Notes: generated by a model not told the origin, from the sequence alone. DNA of 64,000 nt from Cricetomys ansorgei (GCA_026225945.1 JAMJFZ010000107.1:43266501-43330500); one strand, 5' to 3'. Positions 11,625 to 22,789 are shown, counted from the stretch's first letter. Translations and numbers: made by a program.

Positions 11625-13518
11625 GTACCAGTTTTAACTGAACTCTTAATCCACTGCTAATTCTTTCACTCATATTTACTTATCTATAAAATGATCTCTG
11701 AAGTTTTAGTTTTTTAATATACCAATATCTTTTTCAATATACCAATATCCTCCTTCTCAAAAACTTACGATTCAGTCTCTTGCTTAGTTTTTGTTTTTTG
11801 CTCTGATTCATAACAGCTATTATGACTCTCCATGAAGTATTAGCATCATCCTCATTCTGCAGATCCTGAAGAACCATGGCTCAGTGACAGAGTAAAAGCT
11901 CTCAGGATTGAAAATTAGCAGCATCAGGATTCAGACTGGGGCGTGTAGCTCCAGAGCCTGTACGATTTTAACTATATAGTGTGGCCTGTTTTGTTTTTAT
12001 TGGCACATGAAAACAAAGAAATCTTTGTCTTGTTTTGTTCAAGGACCACTCTCTTCCCAAGCCCCATCCATACACAAGTGATCCCCAATGGAAAAATCGA
12101 AGCGTTTCAGAAAAATAACAGGGAAAGAGAAAATTAAAATACACAAAGCGTAGACATGGGCGACAGTAGGCTGACCTTTTCTTTGAGGCTCACTGGCACA
12201 TTGATGTATTTGATCCAAGGGTAAATCAAAACGAACACTATTGGATGTAGTCTAGGGCTGTACTGAGTGGAGAGAAATGGTTCCTCGGTCCTTCTGTTGC
12301 TGGAATTGTCATTGATTTGTCTTCCTCAGCCAAAGTTGACATAAATTTTAAACTTCCTTGAGGCATGTAGTTAGGATTTATGCTTCACAGTGCTTTCCCT
12401 GGTAGGGAAAAGTAGAAACAAGTGTTAGGATATTCCAGAATTACTGAACTGACTGCATTCAAATGGTTTGAATTCAAATATTTGAAGCTGATTGGCTTCT
12501 TTTGTAGGAAACTAGGCCTGTTTATGATGTAGATGTGAAGTAATTGTAAAAAGCTGTAAAAAAAAAATCTTTGTTGAATTTATTAGTTCCCGGAAGTTGC
12601 TTTAAAATATCCGTCCTCCTTTCTGCCTCCAGACTACATAAGATCTGGTGCGAGAAGAGTTGAGTGTGTATTAACATTTTGCATGTGATTTCAGAAATAT
12701 GTTAATAGTGATAGTTCAGGATATTACAAATTGCCATCATGCATTTGAGTTCCATTTTTTAAATATTATTTTTATTATTATTTTAGACTAAGGATATGGG
12801 TCTTATGCACCTCCTAAATTAATTTGTGGCATTTCTCCTAATTGAGTCCTCAATCAGGAGAGTCATCTGCTTGTTCCTGGCACAGTAGTCCTTGTTTGTG
12901 GTTGTTCCTACTATACCTTCAGATACACGGTGTTTTCTTTTTCTGCAAGTGTACGAAATAATAAACAAGAGTGGTAGACCCGACTTGGTAGCCCATACAG
13001 TGGAATCTTAGGAGCCAGTTAAAATGGTATTTACATAAGATTTTCTTAAATGACTGTGGTATGGTAAATTTAAGAAGCAGGATATAAATCAATTAATAGT
13101 TTTCCTCAGCTACCTGAAATATGATAGAAAACACAAATGCCAAGTCATTAGACTCTAGATCCTTGGTCTTTCATACATTTCTCTTTGGTTATTTATTATC
13201 GGCAACTGTATCCCATCAGGACAGGATTGTTACCTGTATCCTGATATTAAGTAGGTGTCGAAATCGTAGTTGAATAACTAAATGTCAATATAACATTAGT
13301 GTTGTTTGAATATATGCATTTTGAATATTCAGTAATCTGAATTTAAAATTTAGGAATGTAATAGATATTGCATCTTATCAGGTATATCACCTTACATCAT
13401 CTATGACCTAAAAATGCATTTTTCCCTGAATGTAGAAGTGATAATTCATGGAAGTTAAAAAGGAGACTGGTATTGGAAATTTGATCTTTAGAAAACCTTT
13501 CTTATATTCTTTTAATAG

Positions 13519-13650
13519 ATTCTTCAGTTTGAAGATATTATGACCAATCCATTCTACCGAGAGCACTTTGGAACATACATGGAGAGGGTGGACAAGGGGA
13601 CGGTGATTGGCTTTTGGGAGTCTGTGGAACACCTGAAGAGTGCTAACAAG
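13519..13650 (+). CDS. Snx25: Snx25 exon: first part of the RGS domain
   Basis: 44 codons, phase 0 at both ends (acceptor tttaatag, donor gtagtg). It encodes ILQFEDIMTNPFYREHFGTY and continues to the FWESVEHLK segment, typical of the first helices of an RGS fold. Several residues differ from human, in a part of the domain that tolerates change. Confidence 0.96.
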
Positions 13651-15297
13651 GTAGTGCACTTACATTTTAAGGAGTATTAATCATTAGCCAATGAAAGCTT
13701 GCATGCTAGATGGTATATTGCTTCTCAATGATGCTTTAGGATAAGTATAGATTAAAGGAGCATTTTACATCAAAATATTATAACATATCTCAGCCCAATA
13801 AATTGAACTATTTTTTATAGAAGATGCTTTTGAATGAATAGTAAAGGGGGAATATTTACAAGTGCACCAGAGGATTGTGTTTCATCATTTTAAGAAACTA
13901 CAAAAATTCGTACCCATCCATGACTCAGCACTGACACTCAGCACCATCAGTTTGCTCTGCCATCGTGTGTATTTTATCACCACGTGCAATTTTCATGCTT
14001 TTTATCTTTCTATTTGTGATGTACACTTGTACATTACATTTCTTTTATTTCACTTAAAATATGATTAAATAAAGGAACAGAAACATTTTTGGTTTCAAAT
14101 GCCTCTTACAGCAAAGAGCCCAATAGATTATGTGTTGCAGTTAGTAAGTTCTCAATACATGTTTCAAGATTAAATAATGTCTATATAGTCTTTGTGTAGA
14201 TAAATATGTCTAACTCAAATGTATACCATATCGATTGTATTAGCATATAGCATTTGAGTGACTCATTAACATAAGTGCAAAGATCATTTTATATGTTTAA
14301 TTTCATTTAATTGCATACAAATGTTGCTAGAATAGAAAACCAATTTAAGTATCCAATGTATCACACATTGTCCTGAACGGCCAAATTCAGTCTTATAATA
14401 TTTTAAAATATCAGGAATACTTTTCATTGCTAATTTGCAGGGCACAAATGACCAACTTTGTTACTCAACATAGTCATTATTCTTGACCTTAGGTGACTTT
14501 TGGCTGCTCTCAAAAGAACATTGTAAAGAATAATCTAAAGAGCTTTTTCCAAGCTCCTGAATATAATTTGAAATTTTGCAATAGAATAAAAGCATGATAA
14601 CTTCCTCAAAATATCCATAGTCTGATCTGGCAGCCAGATAAATGAGTTGTGTTCATTAAATTGGTGTCCTTTTATGACTGTTCAGAAGTTTGAGTAGAGT
14701 TTCTGAAATTAAGGGAGCACCCCTGGAGCACATGGGAAGAGAGGTTTGTATTCCTGCCCATAGAGCAGCAAACTCCAGTGTACTGCTCAGGACCAGGCTG
14801 TCCAGTGTGGCCCAGGGACAGTGGAGTTACTCTGCAGTGTTAACTCTGAAGGATACCTGGCTCATTTTTATATACAGCTATTCTAGTGGCTTCTTTGTAG
14901 GCTGAGGATTTCTTTTCGTACTAGTGAGGTGTACACTCCCATTATCACATCAGATAGAAGTCAGTTTATCTGGAATTTATAAATCATGTCTCTGAAGTTG
15001 AGGAATCTGTTGCTTAAGGAGAGCTAGTCTCATTCTTAATCCTCTAGCATTTTGCACGTGTTAACTGCTCAACATAAGTATTCGTTTGAAGGAAATGGTG
15101 GTCTTAGCTTTTCAAGGCCTGATGTTTCCCCTGGACCCTGGATGTGAATACAGAAGGCTAAGCTCCGAGTTCACAGTTCCTGGGTACATCTACATACCGT
15201 CCTTCAGCTTTCACATGTAGGGAATTCACCGGGAAATCATTTCTCTCAGAGACAACATTTCTTGCCTTTATCTCTCTTCATCTTACTGTGTTTTCAG
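13651..15297. other. Snx25 intron, 1.6 kb
   Basis: AT-rich unique-looking intron. I see no confident SINE, LINE or exon in it. Confidence 0.7.
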
Positions 15298-15570
15298 AAT
15301 GAAATTCCACAATTAGTTGGTGAAATTTATCAGAACTTCTTTGTGGAAAGCAAAGAGATACCTGTGGAAAAGTCACTTTACAAAGAAATCCAGCAGTGTC
15401 TAGTAGGAAACAAAGGTATTGAGGTGTTCTGCAAAATCCAAGGAGACGTGTACGAGGTGCTGAGGGATCGGTACTACCCCTCGTTCATTGTCAGTGACCT
15501 GTATGAGAAGCTGATGGTCAACGACGAAGAGAGGCGTGATTCCCAGCTGGCTTCCGACAAGGATGAACTG
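15298..15570 (+). CDS. Snx25: Snx25 exon: second part of the RGS domain
   Basis: 91 codons, phase 0 at both ends (acceptor gttttcag, donor gtgggt). It covers the long helical end of the RGS domain, including EIYQNFFVES, CLVGNKGIEVF and DRYYPSFIVSDLYEKL, then a charged tail (NDEERRDSQLASDKDEL) that opens the linker. It is the largest coding exon in the window. RGS domains of this family are often poor GTPase activators; whether SNX25 acts on a G-alpha protein cannot be read from the sequence. Confidence 0.97.
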
Positions 15571-16199
15571 GTGGGTCACCATTAACCTTCACACCCACTT
15601 TTCGGTGTCAGTTACCTTTCTTGCTGTTACGACTAGATACCTGACAAGAAGCTAAGGGGAGGAGGGTTTGAAGTAGTTGAAATGTAGGGAACATGTCTCT
15701 GTGATAGAACTAGTTTTCGTTCACGCGAGCGGAGAGAGTTGTCCATGATGAGGGCAGCAGCAGCCGCACACAGTGCGCCTAGGATCGTCATCGGCTCTAA
15801 CACCCTCATTGCTTCTCGCGAGAGACTAAATGCTCACTTGAGTGAGGACAAAGGTGGAGGTTTTGTCATAATGTATATATTTACACATAATAAGGAAGAA
15901 CATCCAAAAATGCAAACAGCTTGTTTTTTTAACAATACTTTCATTTTTCCTTGAAAAAATTTAATTTGCCGATTGCTACAATTAATTAAAAACCTAAAGA
16001 AAACAATCTAGAAGAAAGCTAAGGAGAAAATACCAGAAGAGAGTTGTGAGCAGTTCTCTGCAGAGACCACAGATGGAAACTAAGGAATCTGTTGCTCTGT
16101 AGTCAAGACTTTCCCAAATCACATTGCAAATGCTATTTACCTGCAAAGAATATATCTATTGGTTTGCATAATACAGTTCATTAGTTTATTTTCATACAA

Positions 16200-16430
16200 C
16201 ATATTTTGATCATGTTTCCCCACTTCCCAACTCCTCCCAGATCCTTCCAGGCTCTACCATGCTACTGTAATTTGATGGTCTCAGTGTCTCCCTACCCTCT
16301 CCTCAAAAAAACAAAAACAAGCAAGAAACACCCCACACACATACAAAAATGGAAACCAAAACAAACAGAGAAAAGTTCAAGAAGACAAAAAAAGGCCAAA
16401 AAATAAAACAAAGTCCACAAAAATACTATC
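16200..16430 (-). mobile_element. L1 3' UTR remnant, antisense
   Basis: A 'cccacttcccaactcctccc' segment is followed by an A/C-rich stretch of 'aaaacaaaaacaagcaag' type. This matches the reversed 3' UTR end of rodent Lx-type L1s, as does the longer copy at 31180. Confidence 0.65.
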
Positions 16431-16624
16431 AAGTTTATTAAATTTGGACATTTTATTTGAAAGTATTTTATAACATGTTTAGAAGACTGGGAGGGTGATC
16501 TTTGTTTTCCTCAGACATGGATGAGAGAACGTTCCAGGTGAAGGGGTGGCACTTGAGATGCAGGCTCCCTTGGTTGTACCATTTGGGAGTTGGTCCCTGA
16601 GGTCCCCTCCTGCTTGGGTGGTTA

Positions 16625-16740
16625 CATGTTTCCCTTTCACTGCAGTTCTGAGCGCCTGTTAGCACTGGATCCAGATAATTCACTTCTCCTCTTTGCTGGG
16701 GAAAGGAAGAAGCCCTCTGAAGGCTCTGCTATTGTATTCT
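16625..16740 (+). repeat. Copy A of a repeat pair flanking an exon
   Basis: It shares 'tttcactgcagttctgagcg', 'cctctttgctggggaaagga' and neighbouring bases with copy B at 17236-17350. Both are in the same orientation, one on each side of the Snx25 exon at 16842. Confidence 0.8.
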
Positions 16741-16841
16741 TCCCTGCACAGGAATCTGGTATTTTGAGACAGGGTTATGCAATGGGTGATTAGCCATTTT
16801 CTGCCATCCTAAGATGTGCTGGCATGCTGTTTTTCTGCCAG

Positions 16842-17003
16842 GGTTCAGGAAGTGAGGCTGGCGAGGAAGCCATCGAAGGCACCAGTGGGGTTAGCGATCA
16901 AACCAGCTTTGCAGTAAACAAATTCCGAGAGCTAAGTGAGAAGCTTGAATATAAAAGGCAAGCTCTAAGTTCTATTCAGAATGCACCAAAGCCTGATAAG
17001 AAG
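16842..17003 (+). CDS. Snx25: Snx25 exon: linker between RGS and PX domains
   Basis: 54 codons, phase 0 at both ends (acceptor ttctgccag, donor gtaagg). The first 20 residues are Gly/Ser/Glu-rich and differ most from the human protein, as expected for a disordered linker. The rest (FRELSEKLEYKRQALSSIQN) is a conserved, probably coiled-coil helix ending in KPDKK. Confidence 0.95.
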
Positions 17004-17235
17004 GTAAGGGTTTTGTTTTGTTTTTTGCTTTCAAAATCAAAGTCTCTGAATATTTGTCTTCTTTGATAAACAGTAGTTTTCATTTTCCGCTGAGAGGTGT
17101 CAGCTTCCTTTAGAATTGTGACTGGGAGCATGTTCCCTTGTTAGGTTGTGTTTCTACAACTTAGAGAACCTCACGGAATTATGAAAAAATATGTTTTGCT
17201 AAAAGCCAACAGGATTGAAAGTTTGCTTATGTTAG

Positions 17236-17350
17236 ATATTTCCCTTTTCACTGCAATTCTGAACACCTGATACGTTGGTTCTAAATAATTTGATTCTTCT
17301 CTTTGCTGGGGAAGGGAGAAGGTGCTGTTACTGTTCTTTGGCCGTATTCT
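17236..17350 (+). repeat. Copy B of a repeat pair flanking an exon
   Basis: Partner of 16625-16740, about 610 bp downstream. It has 'tttcactgcaattctgaaca' and 'ctctttgctggggaagggag', and is clearly diverged from copy A by substitutions and small gaps. Confidence 0.8.
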
Positions 17351-17351
17351 A

Positions 17352-17565
17352 AGGACTGGAAAGGCTGCTCATTAGTTAAGAGCACCTGCCACTTTAGCAG
17401 AGACCTGGGTTCAATTCCCAGCACCCATGTGGCATCTCACAACTGTCTGTAACTCTAGTTCCAAGTCTTTCCTCTGCAAGCACCAGGCAACAGATAATGC
17501 AGGCAAAAACTTGTACACATGAAAATAAGATAAATACATCTGTAAAAACAATAAAGAATGTAAAC
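17352..17565 (+). repeat. B2 SINE
   Basis: It has 'gttaagagcacctgccac', the box B 'gggttcaattcccagcaccc', 'caactgtctgtaactctagt', and an A-rich tail near 17520-17565. Confidence 0.9.
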
Positions 17566-17571
17566 AACTTG

Positions 17572-17777
17572 GGGCTAGGGAGATGGCTCTGTGATTAAGA
17601 GCACTTGTTGCTTTTGTAGAGGATCCAGGGTTCCCAGAACCCACATGGCAGCTAACAGCCATTTGTAACCCTGGTTTCAGAAGACGTGGCAAACTCTCTG
17701 ACACCATGTAGTGCACAGACATACATGAGGCAAAACACCCATAGGTGTGAAATAAAAATAAATAAATCCTTTTTTAA
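17572..17777 (+). repeat. B2 SINE
   Basis: It begins 'ttggggctagggagatggct', has 'gattaagagcacttgttg', 'cagaacccacatggcag' and 'acagacatacatgaggcaaa', and ends in an 'aaataaaaataaataaatcc' tail. Confidence 0.95.
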
Positions 17778-17782
17778 AAATG

Positions 17783-18056
17783 TAAATGATGGAGATAGGG
17801 AGGGCCTCGTGGGATAAGAACTGAGTTTGGAGTCCCAGCTGATGAGGCAGATAGGCAGACCCCAGGAGCCTGCTAGGCAGTCTTACCTGACCCGATGAAC
17901 TGCAGGTTCTGGGAGGGACCCGTTCTCTAAATAAGAAGGAGAGTGACTGAAGACACCTGATACTGACCTGTGACCTCCACATGTGTGTATTCACATGCAC
18001 ACATTCACCACTACCCTCAAATCCCCTGTGCAAGCACACACACACACACACACACT
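17783..18056 (+). repeat. B4-like SINE with CA tail
   Basis: A decayed SINE body ('gatggagatagggagggcct', 'ggcagataggcagacc', 'tgacctccacatgtgtg') ends in a (CA)n run at 18036-18054 and a T run. The subfamily is uncertain. Confidence 0.6.
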
Positions 18057-18738
18057 TTTTTTTTTTTAATGTAAAGAGCACTACACAAATTGGTACTGTT
18101 TTTTGCTTTATTTTTATGTCTCTTTGAAGTCCAATAAGGTTTTTAAAGTATAGGTGAGATTGACAGTCTTTGTTCTGCTCTGTGGGTCTCCTCTGGCTTT
18201 TCCTGATTGTGTTGAGGAAAGCAACTTTGAGTAAAACAATCTTAATGAATCACATTGGGTTTTCTGCTTTGGTACTTCTTTAATACTTTTTTTGTGAATA
18301 TTCAAATGATTTTTTAAATAGAAGAATACTTTTGAAGCAACATCGTAAGAAAACCAAGATAATACATGCATTTTAATAACCTACAGTCAAAATATTGACT
18401 CATTTATAGTCCAGTTAATGTTCAATTAGAGCAGTGAATTTTCTTTAAAGAAAGACATGAGAGAAAGCCTTCAGGAGTCTAACCTGTTAGTTCTGTTACT
18501 CTTCCAGAGTTGCAAGGGAAAAGAAGTTCAGTGTGGAAGTTGCTTTAATAACCCTCAATGCACCCTGAAAAGGAAACAAATACCAGGTTTCCAGACTCAT
18601 CATAAGAAATAGATTTATTTCCCCTCAATATGGATTCAGTCCTAGTTAGTGTGATTGGAGCGCAGAGGCCTGTAGTTCCCCCCATCCCTCCACCACCCCC
18701 TCCCCGACAGGTTTGATGTGATAAACAGAATCAACTGG

Positions 18739-19090
18739 TGTTAGGGCAAGCCGGGCGGGTTTCTAAGGAACCACGAGACATGAACCGCTGCAACATGCAT
18801 GAGGCATTTATTATTAACCGGCACGCTCCGGGTCTCGCCTATCCCACACAGGAGATGAGCATGGAGGGCCCCGATCCCTTCCCCCCCAGCCCTTTTATGG
18901 GGTTCAGGGGAAAGGGGTCTGGGGATGGGGGCTCGTGCAGCTTTGATTGGCTCAGAGCTCTCTGTTAAACTCATTGGTTGGGAGTTTCACACGCGCGTGC
19001 GCGCGCGCGCACACACACACGCATGTGCAGGATCCAGGGGGGTCGTGGTCAACCTGTGCCCTTGGACTAGCCGTCCTTGAGACAGGGTGG
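18739..19090 (-). mobile_element. Class II (ERVK-type) solo LTR, antisense to Snx25
   Basis: On the reverse strand there is a CCAATCA-type box (about 18942-18950), a TATA-like 'cccataaaag' near 18893-18902, an AATAAA signal near 18808-18813, and an end 'cggcttgccctaaca' at 18739. These are the parts of a retroviral LTR. The 5' limit near 19090 is uncertain and no target duplication was confirmed. A CG/CA alternating tract (18988-19028) lies in its 5' half. Confidence 0.65.
18988..19028. repeat. Alternating (CG)n/(CA)n tract
   Basis: Strict purine-pyrimidine alternation over about 40 bp (cacacgcgcgtgcgcgcg, then CA repeats, then gcatgtgc), the kind of sequence that can adopt Z-DNA. Confidence 0.9.
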
Positions 19091-20095
19091 CTCCTGGTAT
19101 GCTGGGGAAGGACGAATCCTGCTGAAGAGTACTGTTAATGGCTGTACTTGGGAAGGCATTTATCAATAGGAGGCATTTCCCCCTATGTGTGACTGCATTC
19201 CTAGGCTTCATATTTCTTAAATCCTTTCACCGGAACTGGCATCATGAGTCTCTGCAGTGTGGCATGCTCCTCCAAAGCAGTTGTTCTTATTCTGGATTTA
19301 CCTCATTTTAAATTGAAATGTGTTTCTAGGAAGCCGTTTGAAAGATGAGTTGGAGAGTGTTCAGTGAATTATTTTCTATTTGGGTCATCGTTTGGCTGAG
19401 AGACATTCTTCAGTCTTTCTTGAAATAATTTCTAATAATCACGGGCTAAACATCTGAGCCATAATTACATGCAGGCATTCTCAAGTGATCTGGAGGGTTC
19501 AGTGATGTGTTGGCTTAATGTAAACACTAATCTCTGATCCCAGCCAGGGCAGCCCACATTTCCTGTTAAATCAAATTGTCCCAGGGATGTGCAGGGAGCC
19601 CTCCACTTCTGACAGCTGTGCTCAGGGCCGGAGGCTCCAGGAGGAGGCCTTGTCTGCCTTTTCAATAATTCAGATTAGAAAATGTAAAATACATACATTA
19701 TGCTTAACAGTTGGGCATTTATTTATTTATTAAGATTCATGTTGAAAAGATTTTGGCAATCTATGCAATTAAGAAATACCAGAAAACTCTCACTAGGATG
19801 ATTTTTTTTTTCTTGAGTTAAATATGAAGCAGCATTTCCTGTACATGCGATGGTGGTATTCTCCTCACTCAGGGCTTGGCTCAACAATCCGCCTTTCAGA
19901 TATCTTTATGAACATATCAATAGCTAATGCATGTAAGGTTATCCCATTCATTTTATTTCTCTAGAGAAATTCTGCTTCTGAAGCAAATGGTAGGTTGTTA
20001 CTGGGAGTAAATCATTAACTGGAAAGAGTCCTTACAGAAGCTAAGAGTAAAGACATAATGCTCTGCTGATCACTGTGAAAAGCCAGAAAATGTGA

Positions 20096-20207
20096 AGCTG
20101 GCAAGATAACTCAGTCAGTAAAGTGTTTGCTGCACAAGCATAAGGACTTAAGTTCAAGTCCCCATCCCCAGGTAAAAAGCCAAGCATGACAATGTGCAAC
20201 TGTAACC
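20096..20207 (+). repeat. SINE, 5' half (split by an ERVK-like insertion)
   Basis: It has 'gctggcaagataactcagtc', 'taagttcaagtccccatcc', 'aaagccaagcatgacaatgt' and ends 'caactgtaacc'. It continues as 'gtaacctcagtgctggg' at 22552 after the inserted element. It is B4/RSINE1-type, like 11065-11360. Confidence 0.8.
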
Positions 20208-20532
20208 TGTAGTAGTTGGCTGCTGTGGTGGCTCAGCAAGGAAGACATGCAGGCATAATCATAGGTGGAAGCCCTGCCAGACCTCAGCAAAGGTTTGATA
20301 GCCAGTGCCATACCACATGGTGGAGCCCTGAGAGTCTGAGCTTAGGTATTTTTACTGATTCAGAACTCCTTAGGTGTTCTACTGATGCCACGTGCAGATC
20401 AGAAGCAATTAAACAACTCCCACATAAATCCAACATCTGCAGACAATACAAAATGCCAATACCTAGGCAGACCCTCACCCAACAGTTCACAAAACTGTTT
20501 TTAAACACAACTAAAAATAAACTTCTACAACA
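20208..20532 (-). mobile_element. 3' LTR of the ERVK-like element
   Basis: Outer LTR on the left side. It aligns along its whole length with 22221-22551, sharing 'ttggctgctgtgg', 'cccaacagttcacaaaac' and 'aacttctacaaca', but differs at many positions. Confidence 0.9.
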
Positions 20533-20743
20533 ATTCCCCTTTTCTGTATAAGCCAATCCAAAAAAAAAAAATTGCTTTATCTCTACAACACAATTTAACA
20601 CTACACCAGCAAAACTATTCACAAGAGGAACAATCACAGGGGTTACTAATGCACAGAACCAAATGAAATCAAGCATCTATCAAGCTTTCCCAATGTCTGT
20701 GGACAACAGAAAAACATCAATTATCCACTTATCTGAAATTCAC

Positions 20744-21270
20744 TCATGATCTTCTGGGCTCCTCCAAAAGGCTTGGCTCTGGATCTGCTCTCTGCAACAC
20801 ACACCGTTTGTCCTCCAGGCTGCAGCTGGCTCTACTCCACTGCTGCTGCTGTTCTTGGTGGTTGTCCCATGGTACTGGCATCTTCAGAATGCTGGGTCTT
20901 CTGCTGCAACTGGGCTGCACTTTCACCAGTAGCCTTTCCTTTCTGGGCTCTCTTTATGGTGCCAAGCCTCAACTTCTCTGCATGAATCCTTCAATCTGGG
21001 CCTTCAACTGCTACTGAGGCTGCACCTTAACCAATGGCCTCTCCTAGGCTCTCTTCATGGTGCCAAGCCTCAACTTATCTGCATGACCCCTTCATTTTGG
21101 GCCTTCAACTGCTACTAAGGCTTCACTTTCACCAATAGCCTTTCCTGGACTCTCATAGTGCCAAGCCTCAGCTGTTCTCCATGACCCGTCTATGCCTTCA
21201 AAACCAGCACCACTTGGGTAACTCTTACAGTACAAAGTTTGGCTACCAGCAAGAGATGCAACCTTGGCCA
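20744..21270 (-). repeat. Interior cassette with about 100-bp tandem modules
   Basis: Three copies of a module marked by 'gtgccaagcctca' start near 20959, 21059 and 21158, giving a period of about 100 bp. Reversed, this block resembles 5290-5780 of the other LTR element, including its 'gaggcttggcac' modules. The short reverse frame 20926-20744 and the + frame 5589-5777 look alike only because both are copies of this cassette. Confidence 0.8.
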
Positions 21271-22220
21271 GTTCTGGATGACAGCTTCTGTGTGCTGACC
21301 CTGAGGAAACACTTTCCAGATTTTAAGATAGAGTGTGGTTTGCAGGAAAAACAATTGGTCAGTTCATGTTTGAGTTCAATGTTCAGTAGAAGGTTCCAAA
21401 GACTTCTTCATAACACAGTAATCGTTAGTCATGATTCTTTTAGCAAATGTTTTTCTCAGCATCATCGCAGGTGAACCTTATCTGCAGGAAAGGCTTCCTT
21501 GTGGAATGGAGTTCTTATCACCATAGCAGATATGTCTTGCCAGGACAGCCTCATCAGCATCTGACTACTTGTTAGTCAGGTTTGCAGAAAACAAAAACAA
21601 AAAAACTGTTCAGTTTAACTAAGTGGCTTTTTGGCTCTAGGCCAAGGCTTTCATGACAGCAGAGGGTCCTCGAAGAATATCTGTGGGAAAGAATATCTGG
21701 CAGTGGGAAGAATATCTGGCAAAGTCTTCATAGTTTGGCTTTTTTTTTTTCACCACTGCTACAGAGAAATATATACCCTTCTTCATAAACTTCAAATACA
21801 AGACCTTCTTGGGCTTCACACACACAAAAAGCTATCAACAAACTCAGTTTATAGAATAGTACATTCTGATTTCTGTTTCCGGTGCCCTAGCTCCAGCCAG
21901 TGGCAGGAGGGAGAGTCAGATCCATGATCAGGAAAAGCTGTCAAAACCTTGCTTCTTTCCTGCTCCCAGCTGAACTCTGTTTTCACCATGAAAATTCATC
22001 CAAAACATTTGTCCAAAACATGGCTCTCACCTAGGAGTTTCTTCCTCATTTACAATGCTCTCTTATAGAGCTTTCCTTTTATTAATACCTTAATCTCTGT
22101 CCCCTGGAAACTGCTCTGAGTATACTTTAATGGACTCTGCAAGGTCTGGAGTTTCTCCTCTTCCTTGTCTTCATGTTGGACTAGCTGGCGTGATGTGCTG
22201 CCCCATGTTGGTGCACCATT

Positions 22221-22551
22221 TGTAGTTGTTGGCTGCTGTGGGGGCTCAGTAAGGAAGAGACAGAGGCATATTTCGTAGGTGTAAACTCTTCCAGACCTCA
22301 ACAGAGGAAACTACTGTTATGGCCAGTGCTATACCAGACAATGGAACTCTGAGCATCTGAGCTCAGATGTTTTTATTGATTCATAACTACTTAAATGCTC
22401 TACTGATACCATGTGCAGATCATAAGCAGTTAGACTACCCCACTAAATCCAACACCTGGAGACAATACAAACACCAAGACCTAAGCAGACCCTCACCCAA
22501 CAGTTCACAAAACAATATTTTAAACACAACTAAAAATAAACTTCTACAACA
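22221..22551 (-). mobile_element. 5' LTR of the ERVK-like element
   Basis: Partner of 20208-20532, on the transcription-start side of the element. The reverse strand runs from TGTTGTAGAAG at 22551 to 'aacaactaca' at 22221, followed directly by the primer-binding-site-like sequence. An AATAAA lies near 22373-22378. Confidence 0.9.
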
Positions 22552-22640
22552 GTAACCTCAGTGCTGGGGATTGCAGATAGGTATATCCACAGGCTCTCAC
22601 CAGCCAGGCTACCCAAAATGAAACACTGAGCTCCAGGGTC
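22552..22640 (+). repeat. SINE, 3' half (continues 20096-20207)
   Basis: It starts with the duplicated gtaacc, then 'tcagtgctggggattgcag' and 'ctcaccagccaggc', completing the SINE split by the LTR element. Confidence 0.75.
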
Positions 22641-22789
22641 AGTTCAAAAGAGAAGGCGGAGATATGTAAGTCTATAGCATGTCTTATGAAAGAGATCTGA
22701 CACCCAAGGAGATGATAAGCGTAAGCATTTAAGACATAATGTGTGTGTGTGTTCACTTATCCAAGCATCCTTCAGTAGACACATGGTTT

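Larger units (their letters stand above)
7371..13518. other. Snx25 intron, 6.1 kb
   Basis: Contents are a 109-bp tandem duplication (7730-7945), a CA/TA microsatellite (10049-10104), an antisense L1 tail (10155-10735), a composite SINE (11065-11360) and an antisense B1 (11461-11624). The open frame at 8279-8746 (155 codons) lies in otherwise unremarkable intron and has no recognisable domain. Positions 8000-10000 and 11630-13500 show nothing I can name. Confidence 0.8.
15571..16841. other. Snx25 intron, 1.3 kb
   Basis: It holds an antisense L1 3'-UTR-like remnant (16200-16430) and copy A of a repeat (16625-16740) that recurs beyond the next exon. A CG-containing patch at 15720-15830 is unusual locally but has no recognisable role. 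Confidence 0.7.
20208..22551 (-). mobile_element. Non-autonomous ERVK-like LTR retrotransposon, complete structure
   Basis: The element lies on the reverse strand. Its 5' LTR is 22221-22551 and its 3' LTR 20208-20532; both are TG...CA, about 330 bp, clearly related but diverged by many substitutions. Just inside the 5' LTR is 'tggtgcaccaacatggggc' (22218 down to 22200), close to a class II lysine-tRNA type primer-binding site. Next to the 3' LTR is a polypurine tract (about 20533-20543). An AATAAA signal lies in each LTR region. The 6-mer gtaacc flanks both sides (20202-20207, 22552-22557). The 1.7 kb interior has no long open frame and no gag, pro, pol or env similarity that I recognise, so movement would have needed proteins supplied by another element. 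Confidence 0.9.

Noticed and set aside
15730..15840. CG-containing patch that could be a small CpG island
   Set aside because: It is only about 100 bp, inside the gene, with few CpGs and no promoter elements.
17677..18081. 134-codon reverse frame
   Set aside because: It covers a B2 and a second SINE with CA tail, and its Cys/Val run is the CA repeat.
20284..20676. 130-codon reverse frame across the 3' LTR of the ERVK-like element
   Set aside because: It runs from the interior through the polypurine tract into the LTR and has no retroviral protein similarity that I recognise.
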